Origin: Flavobacterium frigoritolerans | GTDB taxonomy: Bacteria > Bacteroidota > Bacteroidia > Flavobacteriales > Flavobacteriaceae | DNA length: 64,000 nt | NCBI RefSeq assembly: GCF_025847275.1 | Contig: NZ_JAOZEV010000017.1 | Coordinates: forward strand, 42,547-106,546 | Direction: 5' to 3' | Part shown: one piece after another, positions 42,408-50,769 of the stretch | How the letters are laid out: the number at the start of each line of letters is the position of its first letter | How positions within the stretch are numbered: the first letter of the stretch is position 1 | Program-made: the position numbers and the translations under genes | Notes under the pieces: model-generated | What the model was told of the DNA's origin: nothing | Seen by the model: only the letters and a program-made list of their open reading frames with translations | The model's database searches: none

Positions 42408-43337
42408 ATGAAAAAAACTATATTAAGATTTGTTTTGCTACTGGCAACAATCGCAAGTTATGGACAACAAGACGCACAGTTTACACAGTATATGTATAAT
42501 ACTATAAACGTCAATCCGGCCTATGCGGGATCTCGAGGAACAATGAGTGTTTTTGCTTTGCATCGTTCGCAATGGGTAGGACTTGATGGTGCACCAGTAA
42601 CTAATGCAGCATCGGTAAATACCCCAATAAATGGAACTAATTTAGGAATAGGAGTTTCAGTTGTCAATGACAGAATTGGCCCATCAGACGAAAATAATAT
42701 TGCTTTAGATGTATCGTATACAATTCATACATCAGAGCGTTATAAATTATCTTTTGGAATAAAAGGAACAGCTAATTTATTGAATATTGATTTCAGTAAG
42801 TTGAATCAATACGACAAGAATGACTATGTTTTTGAAACCAATATTGATAATAAATTTTCTCCTAATATTGGAGCAGGAGTGTATTTGCATTCAGATAATA
42901 CATATGTTGGTTTATCGGCTCCACATTTGCTAGAGACCAAACATTTTGACAGATATGCAGGTGCAGGATCTAATAGTCATGTGGCTAAAGAAAACATCAA
43001 TTTGTATTTAATTGCTGGTCATGTATTTGATTTAAGCTATAATGTAAAATTCAAACCTTCTTTGCTGACCAAATACGTACAAGGAGCTCCTTTGCAAGTA
43101 GATGTATCAGGGAATTTTTTAATCAATGAAAAATTTGTTGCAGGTATTGCTTATAGATGGAGTGCTGCATTAAGCGCCATGGTAGGATTTCAAGCAAGCG
43201 ATTCTTGGTTTATCGGTTATGGATATGACTTAGATACCACCCGATTAGGAAATTACAATTCAGGATCACATGAAATCTTCTTGCGATATGAATTGTTCAA
43301 TAAATATGACAAAATGATATCTCCGAGATTCTTCTAA
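42408..43337 (+). CDS. PorP/SprF family T9SS membrane protein
   Basis: 309 residues with a signal peptide (ASYGQQDAQ cut). It begins with AQFTQYMYNTINVNPAYAGSRG, the hallmark of PorP/SprF proteins, and ends in the aromatic C-terminus of an outer-membrane barrel. Such proteins are needed for surface export of the type B cargo coded next to them, so this one should serve the 37636-42345 adhesin. It lies 62 bases after that gene and 12 bases before the OmpA gene. Confidence 0.93.
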   Translation: MKKTILRFVLLLATIASYGQQDAQFTQYMYNTINVNPAYAGSRGTMSVFALHRSQWVGLDGAPVTNAASVNTPINGTNLGIGVSVVNDRIGPSDENNIALDVSYTIHTSERYKLSFGIKGTANLLNIDFSKLNQYDKNDYVFETNIDNKFSPNIGAGVYLHSDNTYVGLSAPHLLETKHFDRYAGAGSNSHVAKENINLYLIAGHVFDLSYNVKFKPSLLTKYVQGAPLQVDVSGNFLINEKFVAGIAYRWSAALSAMVGFQASDSWFIGYGYDLDTTRLGNYNSGSHEIFLRYELFNKYDKMISPRFF

Positions 43338-43349
43338 ACCATTACTATT

Positions 43350-45290
43350 ATGAAAATAACAACTCTACTTTATAGCACCATTTTTAGTGTTCTGGCATTA
43401 CATAGCTATGGACAAAAAGCGGGGATAGCTGCGGCCGACAAGAAATATGAAAGATATGCCTATGTCGATGCTATCACTACTTATGAGCGTGTAGCCGAGA
43501 AAGGTTACAAAAATGAAAAAATGTTTCAAAAGCTTGGTAATGCTTATTACTTCAATGCTCAATTGCCTCTGGCTGAAAAATGGTATGGAGAACTTTTTGC
43601 AATGAACCAAAACCAGGAACCTGAATATTATTATCGGTATTCCCAAGCACTCAAGTCTGTAGGTAATTATACCAAAGCAAACATGATGTTAGAGGAATTC
43701 AATAAGAAATCAGGTAATGATCTAAGAGCTAAATTATATGATAATAATAAAAATTATCTGGAAATAATTAAAGCCAATTCAGGTCGCTTTGACATAGCCG
43801 ATGCCAGTATTAATTCAATTTATTCTGATTATGGGAGTTCTTTTTTAGACAACAAATTAGTTTTTGCTTCAGCGAGAGATACTGGAGGAGTTTCTAAGAA
43901 AGTGTTTAGCTGGACCAATCAATATTTTACAGATTTATATACTTCAGAAATAAAAGCGGGTGGAGAAATGGGGAAACCAGTACTCTTTAGCAAAAAAATC
44001 AATTCAAAGTTTCATGAATCAACGCCAGTATTTACCAAAGATGGTCAAACGATGTATTTTACTCGAAACAATTATTTAGATCATAAAAAAGGGAAAGACA
44101 GTAAGCAGGTAACTTTATTGAAGTTGTACAAAGCAACTTTAACAGACAAGGAATGGAGTAATGTAACCGAATTGCCTTTTAATAGTAATAACTATAGCGT
44201 TGCACATCCTGCATTAAGCTTAGATGAGAAAACATTATATTTTGCCTCTGATATGCCAGGAACATTAGGGCAATCAGATTTGTTTAGTGTAAAAATAAAC
44301 AGTGATGGCAGTTATGGTGTTCCAATGAATTTAGGAAAGACTATTAATACTGAAGGAAGAGAAAGCTTCCCATTTATATCAGGAGATAATGAGCTTTATT
44401 TTGCAAGCGATGGACATCCTGGACTTGGAGGTTTAGATGTATTTGTATCTAAGATAGGAAATGACAACAGTTTTGGCGAAGTACAAAATGTAGGTGCTCC
44501 AATAAACAGTTCTCAGGATGATTTTGCTCTTTTGATAGATAGCAAAAACCGAAATGGATTTTTCACCTCAAATAGAACAGGTGGTAAAGGTTACGATGAT
44601 ATTTACCGTTTCTTAGAAAGACGTAAACTAACTTGTGAGCAATTATTATCTGGAATTATAACAGATCGTGAAACTGATGCTATCCTTGCAGACTCTAAAG
44701 TAAGTTTATACAATGAGCAAATGGAGTTGATAGCTACAGTAACAACCAATTTTAACGGAAAATATGAGTTTGATGTAGTGTGCGGAAAAACATATTCTGT
44801 ACGTGCAGAGAAAAAAGACTATGAAACTAAGGAAGAAAGAATTGCAATAAATAATGCAACTGGGAAAACGAATCTACCATTGCAGTTAGAGCAACAAATC
44901 AAACCTATAGATGTAGGTACAGATTTAGCAAAAACCTTAAATATACCAATCATCTATTTTGATTTAGATAAATCATTTATTCGCAAAGAAGCAGCCTTTG
45001 AATTAGAGAAAATACTTGCTGTAATGCAACAATATCCAAAGATGAAAGTCGATGTTCGTTCACATACAGATAGTCGAGCAACATTTAAATACAATGAAGC
45101 ATTATCCAACAGAAGAGCCAAATCTACTATCGCATGGTTAGTAAAAAATGGAATTTCTTCTGATAGGCTTACTGGAAAAGGATATGGCGAAACGCAATTG
45201 GTAAATCATTGTTCTGATGGTGTAAAATGTACCGAAGAAGAACATCAGGCTAATAGACGTAGTGAGTTTATAATTGTTTCGATACAATAG
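43350..45290 (+). CDS. OmpA family protein with TPR and PD40 repeats
   Basis: 646 residues: a signal peptide, TPR-like helices (~20-130), WD40/PD40 beta-propeller repeats (residues ~140-430 with STPVFTKDGQTMYFTRNN and ALSLDEKTLYFASDMPG), a carboxypeptidase-regulatory-like beta domain (~435-515), and a C-terminal OmpA/MotB domain (FDLDKSFIRKEAAFELEKIL, VRSHTDSRATFKYNEALSNRRA) that anchors to peptidoglycan. The third member of the adhesin-SprF-OmpA group commonly found around T9SS type B cargo. Confidence 0.92.
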   Translation: MKITTLLYSTIFSVLALHSYGQKAGIAAADKKYERYAYVDAITTYERVAEKGYKNEKMFQKLGNAYYFNAQLPLAEKWYGELFAMNQNQEPEYYYRYSQALKSVGNYTKANMMLEEFNKKSGNDLRAKLYDNNKNYLEIIKANSGRFDIADASINSIYSDYGSSFLDNKLVFASARDTGGVSKKVFSWTNQYFTDLYTSEIKAGGEMGKPVLFSKKINSKFHESTPVFTKDGQTMYFTRNNYLDHKKGKDSKQVTLLKLYKATLTDKEWSNVTELPFNSNNYSVAHPALSLDEKTLYFASDMPGTLGQSDLFSVKINSDGSYGVPMNLGKTINTEGRESFPFISGDNELYFASDGHPGLGGLDVFVSKIGNDNSFGEVQNVGAPINSSQDDFALLIDSKNRNGFFTSNRTGGKGYDDIYRFLERRKLTCEQLLSGIITDRETDAILADSKVSLYNEQMELIATVTTNFNGKYEFDVVCGKTYSVRAEKKDYETKEERIAINNATGKTNLPLQLEQQIKPIDVGTDLAKTLNIPIIYFDLDKSFIRKEAAFELEKILAVMQQYPKMKVDVRSHTDSRATFKYNEALSNRRAKSTIAWLVKNGISSDRLTGKGYGETQLVNHCSDGVKCTEEEHQANRRSEFIIVSIQ

Positions 45291-45338
45291 AGAGGTATGT
45301 TACACTATTAAAATTGCATTATATTTTAATAAAAATTT

Positions 45339-45402
45339 AGAAGGGATAGGGAATTTAGGATAACTATTTTAGTTATTACTATAGCCGAATCCCTTCTTAT
45401 TT
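45339..45402 (+). terminator. Terminator after the T9SS gene group
   Basis: AGAAGGGAT (45339-45347) pairs with ATCCCTTCT (45389-45397), with an inner AACTA/TAGTT hairpin, followed by TATTT. It separates the operon from the following OxyR gene. Confidence 0.6.
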
Positions 45403-45543
45403 AATTAGATACATGATTGTTATATCAATTTTAGTAGTAATTCAAATCTTTAAAGTAAAAATACAAATAGAGTACTGACTCTCTTTTTTGTAACCCCACA
45501 CGAATAATAGCCTCAATCATAACATATACTAAAACCAATACAT

Positions 45544-46485
45544 TTGAATATACAGCAATTAGAATACATCGTTTCATTAGATAAGCACCGTCATTTTTTA
45601 AAGGCTTCAGAAGCATGTTTTATTACGCAGGCGACCTTAAGCGGAATGATAAAAAAATTGGAAGAAGAACTCAATGTCATCTTATTCGACAGGAGTAAGC
45701 AACCAGTTCGACCTACAGATATTGGGATGAAAATAATCGAGCAGGCTAAAATTGCCTTGCAGGAAACAAATAAGATAAAAGAGATTATAAGTGAAGAAAC
45801 AGGAGAGGTGAGAGGAGACCTACGAATAGGAATTATACCCTCTTTGGCACCCTATTTATTACCTCTTTTTATAAAAGATTTTATGACAAACTATAATGAA
45901 GTTAAGTTGGTCATTAATGAATTAACTACCGAAAAGATTCAGGAGAAATTGAAGGATGGTTCAATAGATGTAGCCATATTAGCAATTCCATTATTAGATA
46001 AAGGGCTAAAAGAAGAAACTTTATTTTACGAAGAATTCTATCATTATGGTGACTTAAATTCTGCAGCAGCAAAGAAAAAATACATCGTCCCAGAAGATAT
46101 AAATACGGATAAATTGTTGTTGTTAGAAGAAGGGCATTGCCTTCGAAACCAGATTGTAAACTTATGTGAATTAAGAACTAAAAGTGCTTCTGACCTTAAG
46201 ATAGATTATCAGTCGGGTAGTATAGAAACTCTTAAACAAATGGTTGATTTAAATATGGGTACAACAATCCTCCCGGAATTAACTGTTCTGGCACTAAATA
46301 TGGAACAAAAAAGCAAAACAAGCCGTTTTGTATCTCCATACCCAGTTAGAGAAATTGGACTGGTTTATTACAATCTTTTTGTAAAAAAGAGATTAGTTGA
46401 GGCCTTAAAAAAATCGATTCTTGGTGCTATTCCAGAGACAATGTTGTCGAAGAAAAATATAGCTATTATTCCGGTAAAACAATAG
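45544..46485 (+). CDS. oxyR: OxyR-type LysR family peroxide regulator
   Basis: 313 residues. The winged HTH opens MNIQQLEYIVSLDKHRHFLKASEACFITQATLSGMIKKLE. The sensor domain has the peroxide-reactive pair in GHCLRNQIVNLCEL, two Cys nine residues apart exactly like Cys199/Cys208 of E. coli OxyR. Hence it senses H2O2 by disulfide formation and probably controls catalase. The start is TTG at 45544, since the family N-terminus begins there and no ATG fits. Divergent or other targets are not seen nearby; catalase is 9.4 kb away. Confidence 0.9.
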   Translation: MNIQQLEYIVSLDKHRHFLKASEACFITQATLSGMIKKLEEELNVILFDRSKQPVRPTDIGMKIIEQAKIALQETNKIKEIISEETGEVRGDLRIGIIPSLAPYLLPLFIKDFMTNYNEVKLVINELTTEKIQEKLKDGSIDVAILAIPLLDKGLKEETLFYEEFYHYGDLNSAAAKKKYIVPEDINTDKLLLLEEGHCLRNQIVNLCELRTKSASDLKIDYQSGSIETLKQMVDLNMGTTILPELTVLALNMEQKSKTSRFVSPYPVREIGLVYYNLFVKKRLVEALKKSILGAIPETMLSKKNIAIIPVKQ

Positions 46486-46582
46486 CATTATCAACCCGAT
46501 AACTCTAATGATTTACTTCATTAATCAGCTTTCGTATGATCCAAATAACGCAAAATAATAAATAAATTAAATAAAATAGAAC

Positions 46583-47011
46583 ATGAAACGTAACGGAAAA
46601 TTTTTAGTGGCAATTGCTTCATTAGCCCTAATAACAGCTTGTAATAAAGCCGAAAAGAAACAAATTCAGGAAAACAGTAATGAACCAAAAAAAGCGGTAG
46701 AATCTAACCAGTTTTCAAAAGAACAACTAGTCGGAAACTGGGTGCAACCCAATCCGATTAATAGTAAAGAAGTTCAGGGGTTTAGTCTGCTGGAAAACGG
46801 AACAGCCAAGTCTATAAACATGGCAACACTACTATATGAAAAATGGTGGTTAGATAATAATGAATTATTTCTAGTAACAACAAGCATTGGAAACCATACA
46901 AAATCAACAGACACCTTACCATACAAAATCATCAAATTAGATAGTAGCAACTTATCAATACAATATAAGTCTGATAGTGATCAAATGGTAGAAGAATATA
47001 CCAAGAAATAA
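46583..47011 (+). CDS. Small lipocalin-like lipoprotein
   Basis: 142 residues. Lipobox ITAC near residue 20, followed by an Asn/Lys-rich linker and a small beta-barrel-like domain (LVGNWVQPNPINSKEVQGFSLLENGTA, YEKWWLDNNELFLV). Such proteins occur often in Bacteroidota as lipocalin-like or DUF4488-like; role unknown. It lies 97 bases behind oxyR on the same strand and may be co-regulated. Confidence 0.7.
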   Translation: MKRNGKFLVAIASLALITACNKAEKKQIQENSNEPKKAVESNQFSKEQLVGNWVQPNPINSKEVQGFSLLENGTAKSINMATLLYEKWWLDNNELFLVTTSIGNHTKSTDTLPYKIIKLDSSNLSIQYKSDSDQMVEEYTKK

Positions 47012-47032
47012 GTATAACGTTTAAATTAATGA

Positions 47033-47380
47033 ATGATGGAATTAAAACAGGTATTAGTATATGATAATCAACATGGTTTTTCCCGATTCTTAAAAAAAGA
47101 GTTTGGGAAAAAAAATGATTTTAAAGTTTACAAGAAATTCAATCTCATTAATGATTTTGATACCACTAAAATTGACTATTCATTTGTTTTTTTTATAATG
47201 TATACCGAGAATGATTTATCAGATTTTATTACAATAGACAAAAAACAACTTCCTATTGTTGTTTGTAGTCTCAAAAGGATATTCAATAAGATTGATACTA
47301 ATAGTGAACTACGTTTTATTGATATTTCTAAACCTAAAAAAGAACTGATACATGACTTTCAATTTTTTCTTTATGAATAA
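47033..47380 (+). CDS. Pseudo-receiver (degenerate response-regulator receiver) protein
   Basis: 115 residues with the general alternation of a receiver domain: beta 1 QVLVYDN, beta 3 YSFVFFIMYTEND, beta 4 LPIVVCS, beta 5 RFIDISKPKKEL with the conserved Lys. The phosphoacceptor Asp at the end of beta 3 is missing and the acidic pair is reduced. So it could fold as a receiver but could not be phosphorylated in the normal way. The gene starts 21 bases after the lipoprotein gene. The call is structural, not by strong similarity. Confidence 0.5.
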   Translation: MMELKQVLVYDNQHGFSRFLKKEFGKKNDFKVYKKFNLINDFDTTKIDYSFVFFIMYTENDLSDFITIDKKQLPIVVCSLKRIFNKIDTNSELRFIDISKPKKELIHDFQFFLYE

Positions 47381-48014
47381 CAATGCTACATGGAGGAGGG
47401 GCAATGTCTCATTTTGAGGTTATTGACAAACTATTAGTTTTTAACTATAATATCATAGAAAATTTCAGTTTGATTTACACACACTTGTTTTATAAATTTG
47501 CAAAGAAATTGCTTACTGGGGGGGAGTAAGTTTATATATTAGTAATTGCGTAAAGCAAGTATTCTTATATTATAACTTACTTAGAATGTATAAGAAATGA
47601 AAACAGCCCTTGGGCTGTTCTTTTTTTATTAATATAATATTTATTGAAAAAGAATTGAATTACAACAGGTTAGGTGCTGTTTTTTTTTAGCCTGCCTAAA
47701 GATTACAATTAAAAATAATATTTAAATGATGTCAGAATCTTGTAGTACAAAGTCGACAATGGTGTCGTTCAAAGTGCTACAAATTACTAAATTTATTGAT
47801 GCTACTTTTGTAACCTGATAAAATGATAGTTTTAAAAGCCCTGAAGCTACTGAATCGAAAAAGAGAATTTTAGAATAAACAAAAAAACTTAACCCAATAC
47901 ATTATCCCTATCATATTTATTAGAATTAATAAATGTGTTTTTTGATACCAATACCTGGTAATATTCAAAGATTAGGAGTTAGATGTAAAAGCCCATAAAA
48001 ATTGAATAAACAAG
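47381..48014. other. Intergenic region with terminator
   Basis: 634 bases without a gene I can support. A terminator lies at 47602-47627; otherwise short broken frames. Confidence 0.35.
47602..47627 (+). terminator. Compact intrinsic terminator
   Basis: AACAGCCC (47602-47609) pairs with GGGCTGTT (47612-47619) and is followed by CTTTTTTTATT. No gene ends directly before it. It is 220 bases past the pseudo-receiver gene, so it may close a long 3' region or an unannotated short RNA. Confidence 0.75.
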
Positions 48015-49496
48015 ATGTTCCAAATTAAGTTTTTATTAGTCAAACACATACGGTTATATTTGACTATTTTTTATGTTGTTTTTGGGTTATGGAATAGTTA
48101 TGGTCAAAGAAAAAATTTGACTATAAAGGAAATTGACAGCACTTTAAATTCGGTAAATCAGTATTTGAAAAATTCACCCAACGAAGGGTATAAAATTTCA
48201 AAAAATATATATCATATTGCATTAAAGCAAGATTATCAATTAGGTTCCTGTTTCGCTTTATTAAACATGGGTAATTGCAAAGGGAAACTTCGAGACTTTG
48301 ATAAGGCATTAAATTATTTAGAAGAATCCAAAGCGATAGCGCAAGAAATAAGGAATGATTCTCTTTTGCTTTATGCAGATTTTGTTATTGCAATCCAACA
48401 TGGAAGAATGCATCTCAATAAATTAGCACTGTCTCAATTAGACAATTGCTTAACAAGGGTTAATTGTTTACAAGGAAAATCAAAATACTGTTTTTTAGGT
48501 AGAGCCTATAGTTTTAAAGCTTGTTTTTCGGCTGGTCTCGACAATAAACCGACTGTTGAAGAATTTATAAAGCTACATAAAAAAGCAGCCTATTATTTTA
48601 GCAAGAATCCACGAGTTCCTAATTTTGCTTTGGTGAATATTGGAGATACGTATATGTCAGCGGGTAGACTTGATTCTGCCGAATATTACTTTAAAGTAGC
48701 ATTATTAGATTATAAAAAAAAGAATATAAACTGTACAGAAATAATACTAAGTAATCTAGCTGAAATTTATTATAAAAAGAAAGATTATGCAGAGGCAATT
48801 GCCTATTTAGACAAGTCAACTGTAGTCGCAAAACGCGAAAAAACCTATTATATTCTAGAATACAATTATGGATTATATAAAAAGATAGCTGAAGAAAAAG
48901 GTTTAAATCAGGCCGTATTTGACTATCAAAAACTAGAATTAATTTATAAAGATAGTACTCAAATAGCGGAACAAAAAAGCATGATTGCGGCAACTAATTA
49001 TGTTGTTTCTAAAGCAGAAGCCGAAAAGAAAGTATTAGTAGATAGAAGTATGGTTTTACTACTAATTGCTAGTTTACTAATAATTAGTTTATTGATATAT
49101 TCTTATTGGCAATTTTGTTTTAAAAATAAATTAAAATTAGAGACCCAACAAAAGAAGAAGGAAATTGAACAAAAAGCGACCCAAATTGTATCCTTAAAAC
49201 AGAAAGTAACCACATCTTACGATGAGGTAATAGAGATGGCTAAAAAGAATGATCCCTTGTTTGTGGTTGTATTTAAAGAGTTGTATCCCGATTTTTATTT
49301 AAAATTAATTGCTGTGCAACCCGATTTAACTATTACCGAGCAAAAAATTTGTTTTTATCTTAAACTTAAATTTTCAACTAAAGAAATTGCAGATTACACT
49401 TTTGTTACTGCTAAAGCGATACAGAATAGAAAAAATCGTTTGCGGAAACGATTTTTTATAAAGGAAGGCGAAGATATTTACAAATACTTCGACTAG
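48015..49496 (+). CDS. TPR membrane regulator with LuxR-like HTH
   Basis: 493 residues: a signal peptide (TIFYVVFGLWNSYGQ), a periplasmic TPR region (about residues 30-330, e.g. LGSCFALLNMGNCKGKLRDFDKALNYLEES), one transmembrane helix (VLLLIASLLIISLLIYSYW, ~345-363), a coiled coil, and a cytoplasmic C-terminal HTH (LTITEQKICFYLKLKFSTKEIADYTFVTAKAIQNRKNRLRKRF). This is the common Bacteroidota layout of a membrane-bound transcription regulator that reads an envelope signal. Its target is unknown; no partner gene is adjacent. Confidence 0.8.
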   Translation: MFQIKFLLVKHIRLYLTIFYVVFGLWNSYGQRKNLTIKEIDSTLNSVNQYLKNSPNEGYKISKNIYHIALKQDYQLGSCFALLNMGNCKGKLRDFDKALNYLEESKAIAQEIRNDSLLLYADFVIAIQHGRMHLNKLALSQLDNCLTRVNCLQGKSKYCFLGRAYSFKACFSAGLDNKPTVEEFIKLHKKAAYYFSKNPRVPNFALVNIGDTYMSAGRLDSAEYYFKVALLDYKKKNINCTEIILSNLAEIYYKKKDYAEAIAYLDKSTVVAKREKTYYILEYNYGLYKKIAEEKGLNQAVFDYQKLELIYKDSTQIAEQKSMIAATNYVVSKAEAEKKVLVDRSMVLLLIASLLIISLLIYSYWQFCFKNKLKLETQQKKKEIEQKATQIVSLKQKVTTSYDEVIEMAKKNDPLFVVVFKELYPDFYLKLIAVQPDLTITEQKICFYLKLKFSTKEIADYTFVTAKAIQNRKNRLRKRFFIKEGEDIYKYFD

Positions 49497-49590
49497 TGAT
49501 AACAATGACCTTTCGTATCCATTAATTTAAGGATTTTAAAAGATAAAGTTTAATTTTAAATAAGTCATAGATTACTAAAAAAATACCAGT

Positions 49591-49621
49591 TTGTAGGTAA
49601 TATACTAAAATGTTATATTTG
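49591..49621 (+). promoter_or_regulatory. Promoter of the quinone-reductase-like gene
   Basis: TTG at 49591-49593, a 20-base spacer, then a perfect TATATTTG box (49614-49621), 25 bases before the ATG at 49647. A clean match to the Bacteroidota sigma-A consensus. Confidence 0.7.
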
Positions 49622-49646
49622 TCTTATAATTTGTAACAATAAAAAA

Positions 49647-50594
49647 ATGAAAGCATTTATTTTAAACGAAGCAGGAAGTATAGATAAATTACAATTAACA
49701 GAAGTAAAGAAACCTATTGTAAAAGAAGGAGAAGTGCTAGTAAAAGTAATATCAATTAGCATTAATCCAGTGGATGTTAAATCAAGAGGGTATGAAGGAA
49801 TCTTAAATTGGATTTATGCAGATGAGCGACCTGTTATTTTAGGTTGGGATATATCGGGAGAGATAGTGGAAATAGGGAAAGATGTAACTGATTTTAAAAT
49901 TGGTGATGAAGTGTTCGGAATGGTCAATTTTTTTGGTAATGGAAAAGGGTATGCAGAATATGTTTCATCTCCAGCTAGCCATTTAGCCTTAAAACCTGCA
50001 AATGTAACACATCAAGAAGCGGCGGCAGCTACGATGGTTGCTAGCACAGCTTATCAGGGTTTGGTTGATGTTGCCAAAATTAAAAAAGGAGATAAGGTTT
50101 TAATTCATGGAGCTTCTGGAGGAGTTGGACATTTAGCGGTACAAATTGCCAAACATTTTGGAGCTTATGTTATAGGTACCTCTTCTGCTAAAAACAAGGA
50201 TTTTGTTTTATCATTAGGAGCTGACGAACATATTGATTATGAGAAAGAAAGTTTCTCAGAAAAACTTCAGAATATCGATATCGTTTTAGATACTATTCAA
50301 GGTGAGACGTTATTAAATTCGGTTGCTGTTGTTCGCCCAAATGGAATAATTGTTACTATTTCTTCACCAGAAATCCCACAAGCTGCTAAAGAAAATGCAG
50401 AAAAGCGACAGGTAGAAATAGCATTTTTTATGGTAGCTTCTAAAAACGAGACAATAAAAGCTATTGCAGATTTATTAGAAAACGGATCTATAAAACCGCA
50501 TATACACAAAATGTTTTCATTTGAAGAAATGGGTAAAGCACATTTGGAAGTGGAAACAAACAGAGTGGCTGGTAAAGTAATAGTTAATATGTAA
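49647..50594 (+). CDS. Zinc-independent quinone oxidoreductase-like MDR protein
   Basis: 315 residues of the medium-chain dehydrogenase/reductase superfamily. N-terminal GroES-like domain (EGEVLVKVISISINPVDVKSRG), then the Rossmann domain with KGDKVLIHGASGGVGHLAVQIAKHFGAYVIG (nucleotide loop, ~residues 148-178). No zinc-ligand Cys set is present, so it is of the NADPH:quinone-reductase/QOR type. Probably reduces quinones or reactive aldehydes. It stands alone with its own promoter and a strong terminator. Confidence 0.87.
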   Translation: MKAFILNEAGSIDKLQLTEVKKPIVKEGEVLVKVISISINPVDVKSRGYEGILNWIYADERPVILGWDISGEIVEIGKDVTDFKIGDEVFGMVNFFGNGKGYAEYVSSPASHLALKPANVTHQEAAAATMVASTAYQGLVDVAKIKKGDKVLIHGASGGVGHLAVQIAKHFGAYVIGTSSAKNKDFVLSLGADEHIDYEKESFSEKLQNIDIVLDTIQGETLLNSVAVVRPNGIIVTISSPEIPQAAKENAEKRQVEIAFFMVASKNETIKAIADLLENGSIKPHIHKMFSFEEMGKAHLEVETNRVAGKVIVNM

Positions 50595-50625
50595 AATAAT
50601 TACCAACTGATATTTAAAATAAGAT

Positions 50626-50680
50626 TAAAACAGATAAAACGATTTATGTTACTAACATTCTTATCGTTTTGTCTGTTTTA
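50626..50680. terminator. Bidirectional terminator
   Basis: TAAAACAGATAAAACGAT (50626-50643) pairs with ATCGTTTTGTCTGTTTTA (50663-50680), 18 bp with one G-T wobble and a 19-base loop. It sits between the oxidoreductase (+) and the type A surface protein (-), which converge here. Confidence 0.8.
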
Positions 50681-50769
50681 TTTAACCAGTTAAACACTGA
50701 ACTATCTGAAACGTTCAGCGTTCAATTTCTTTATTTCCTCTCAATAAACACTTATCAATGTGTTTTCTT

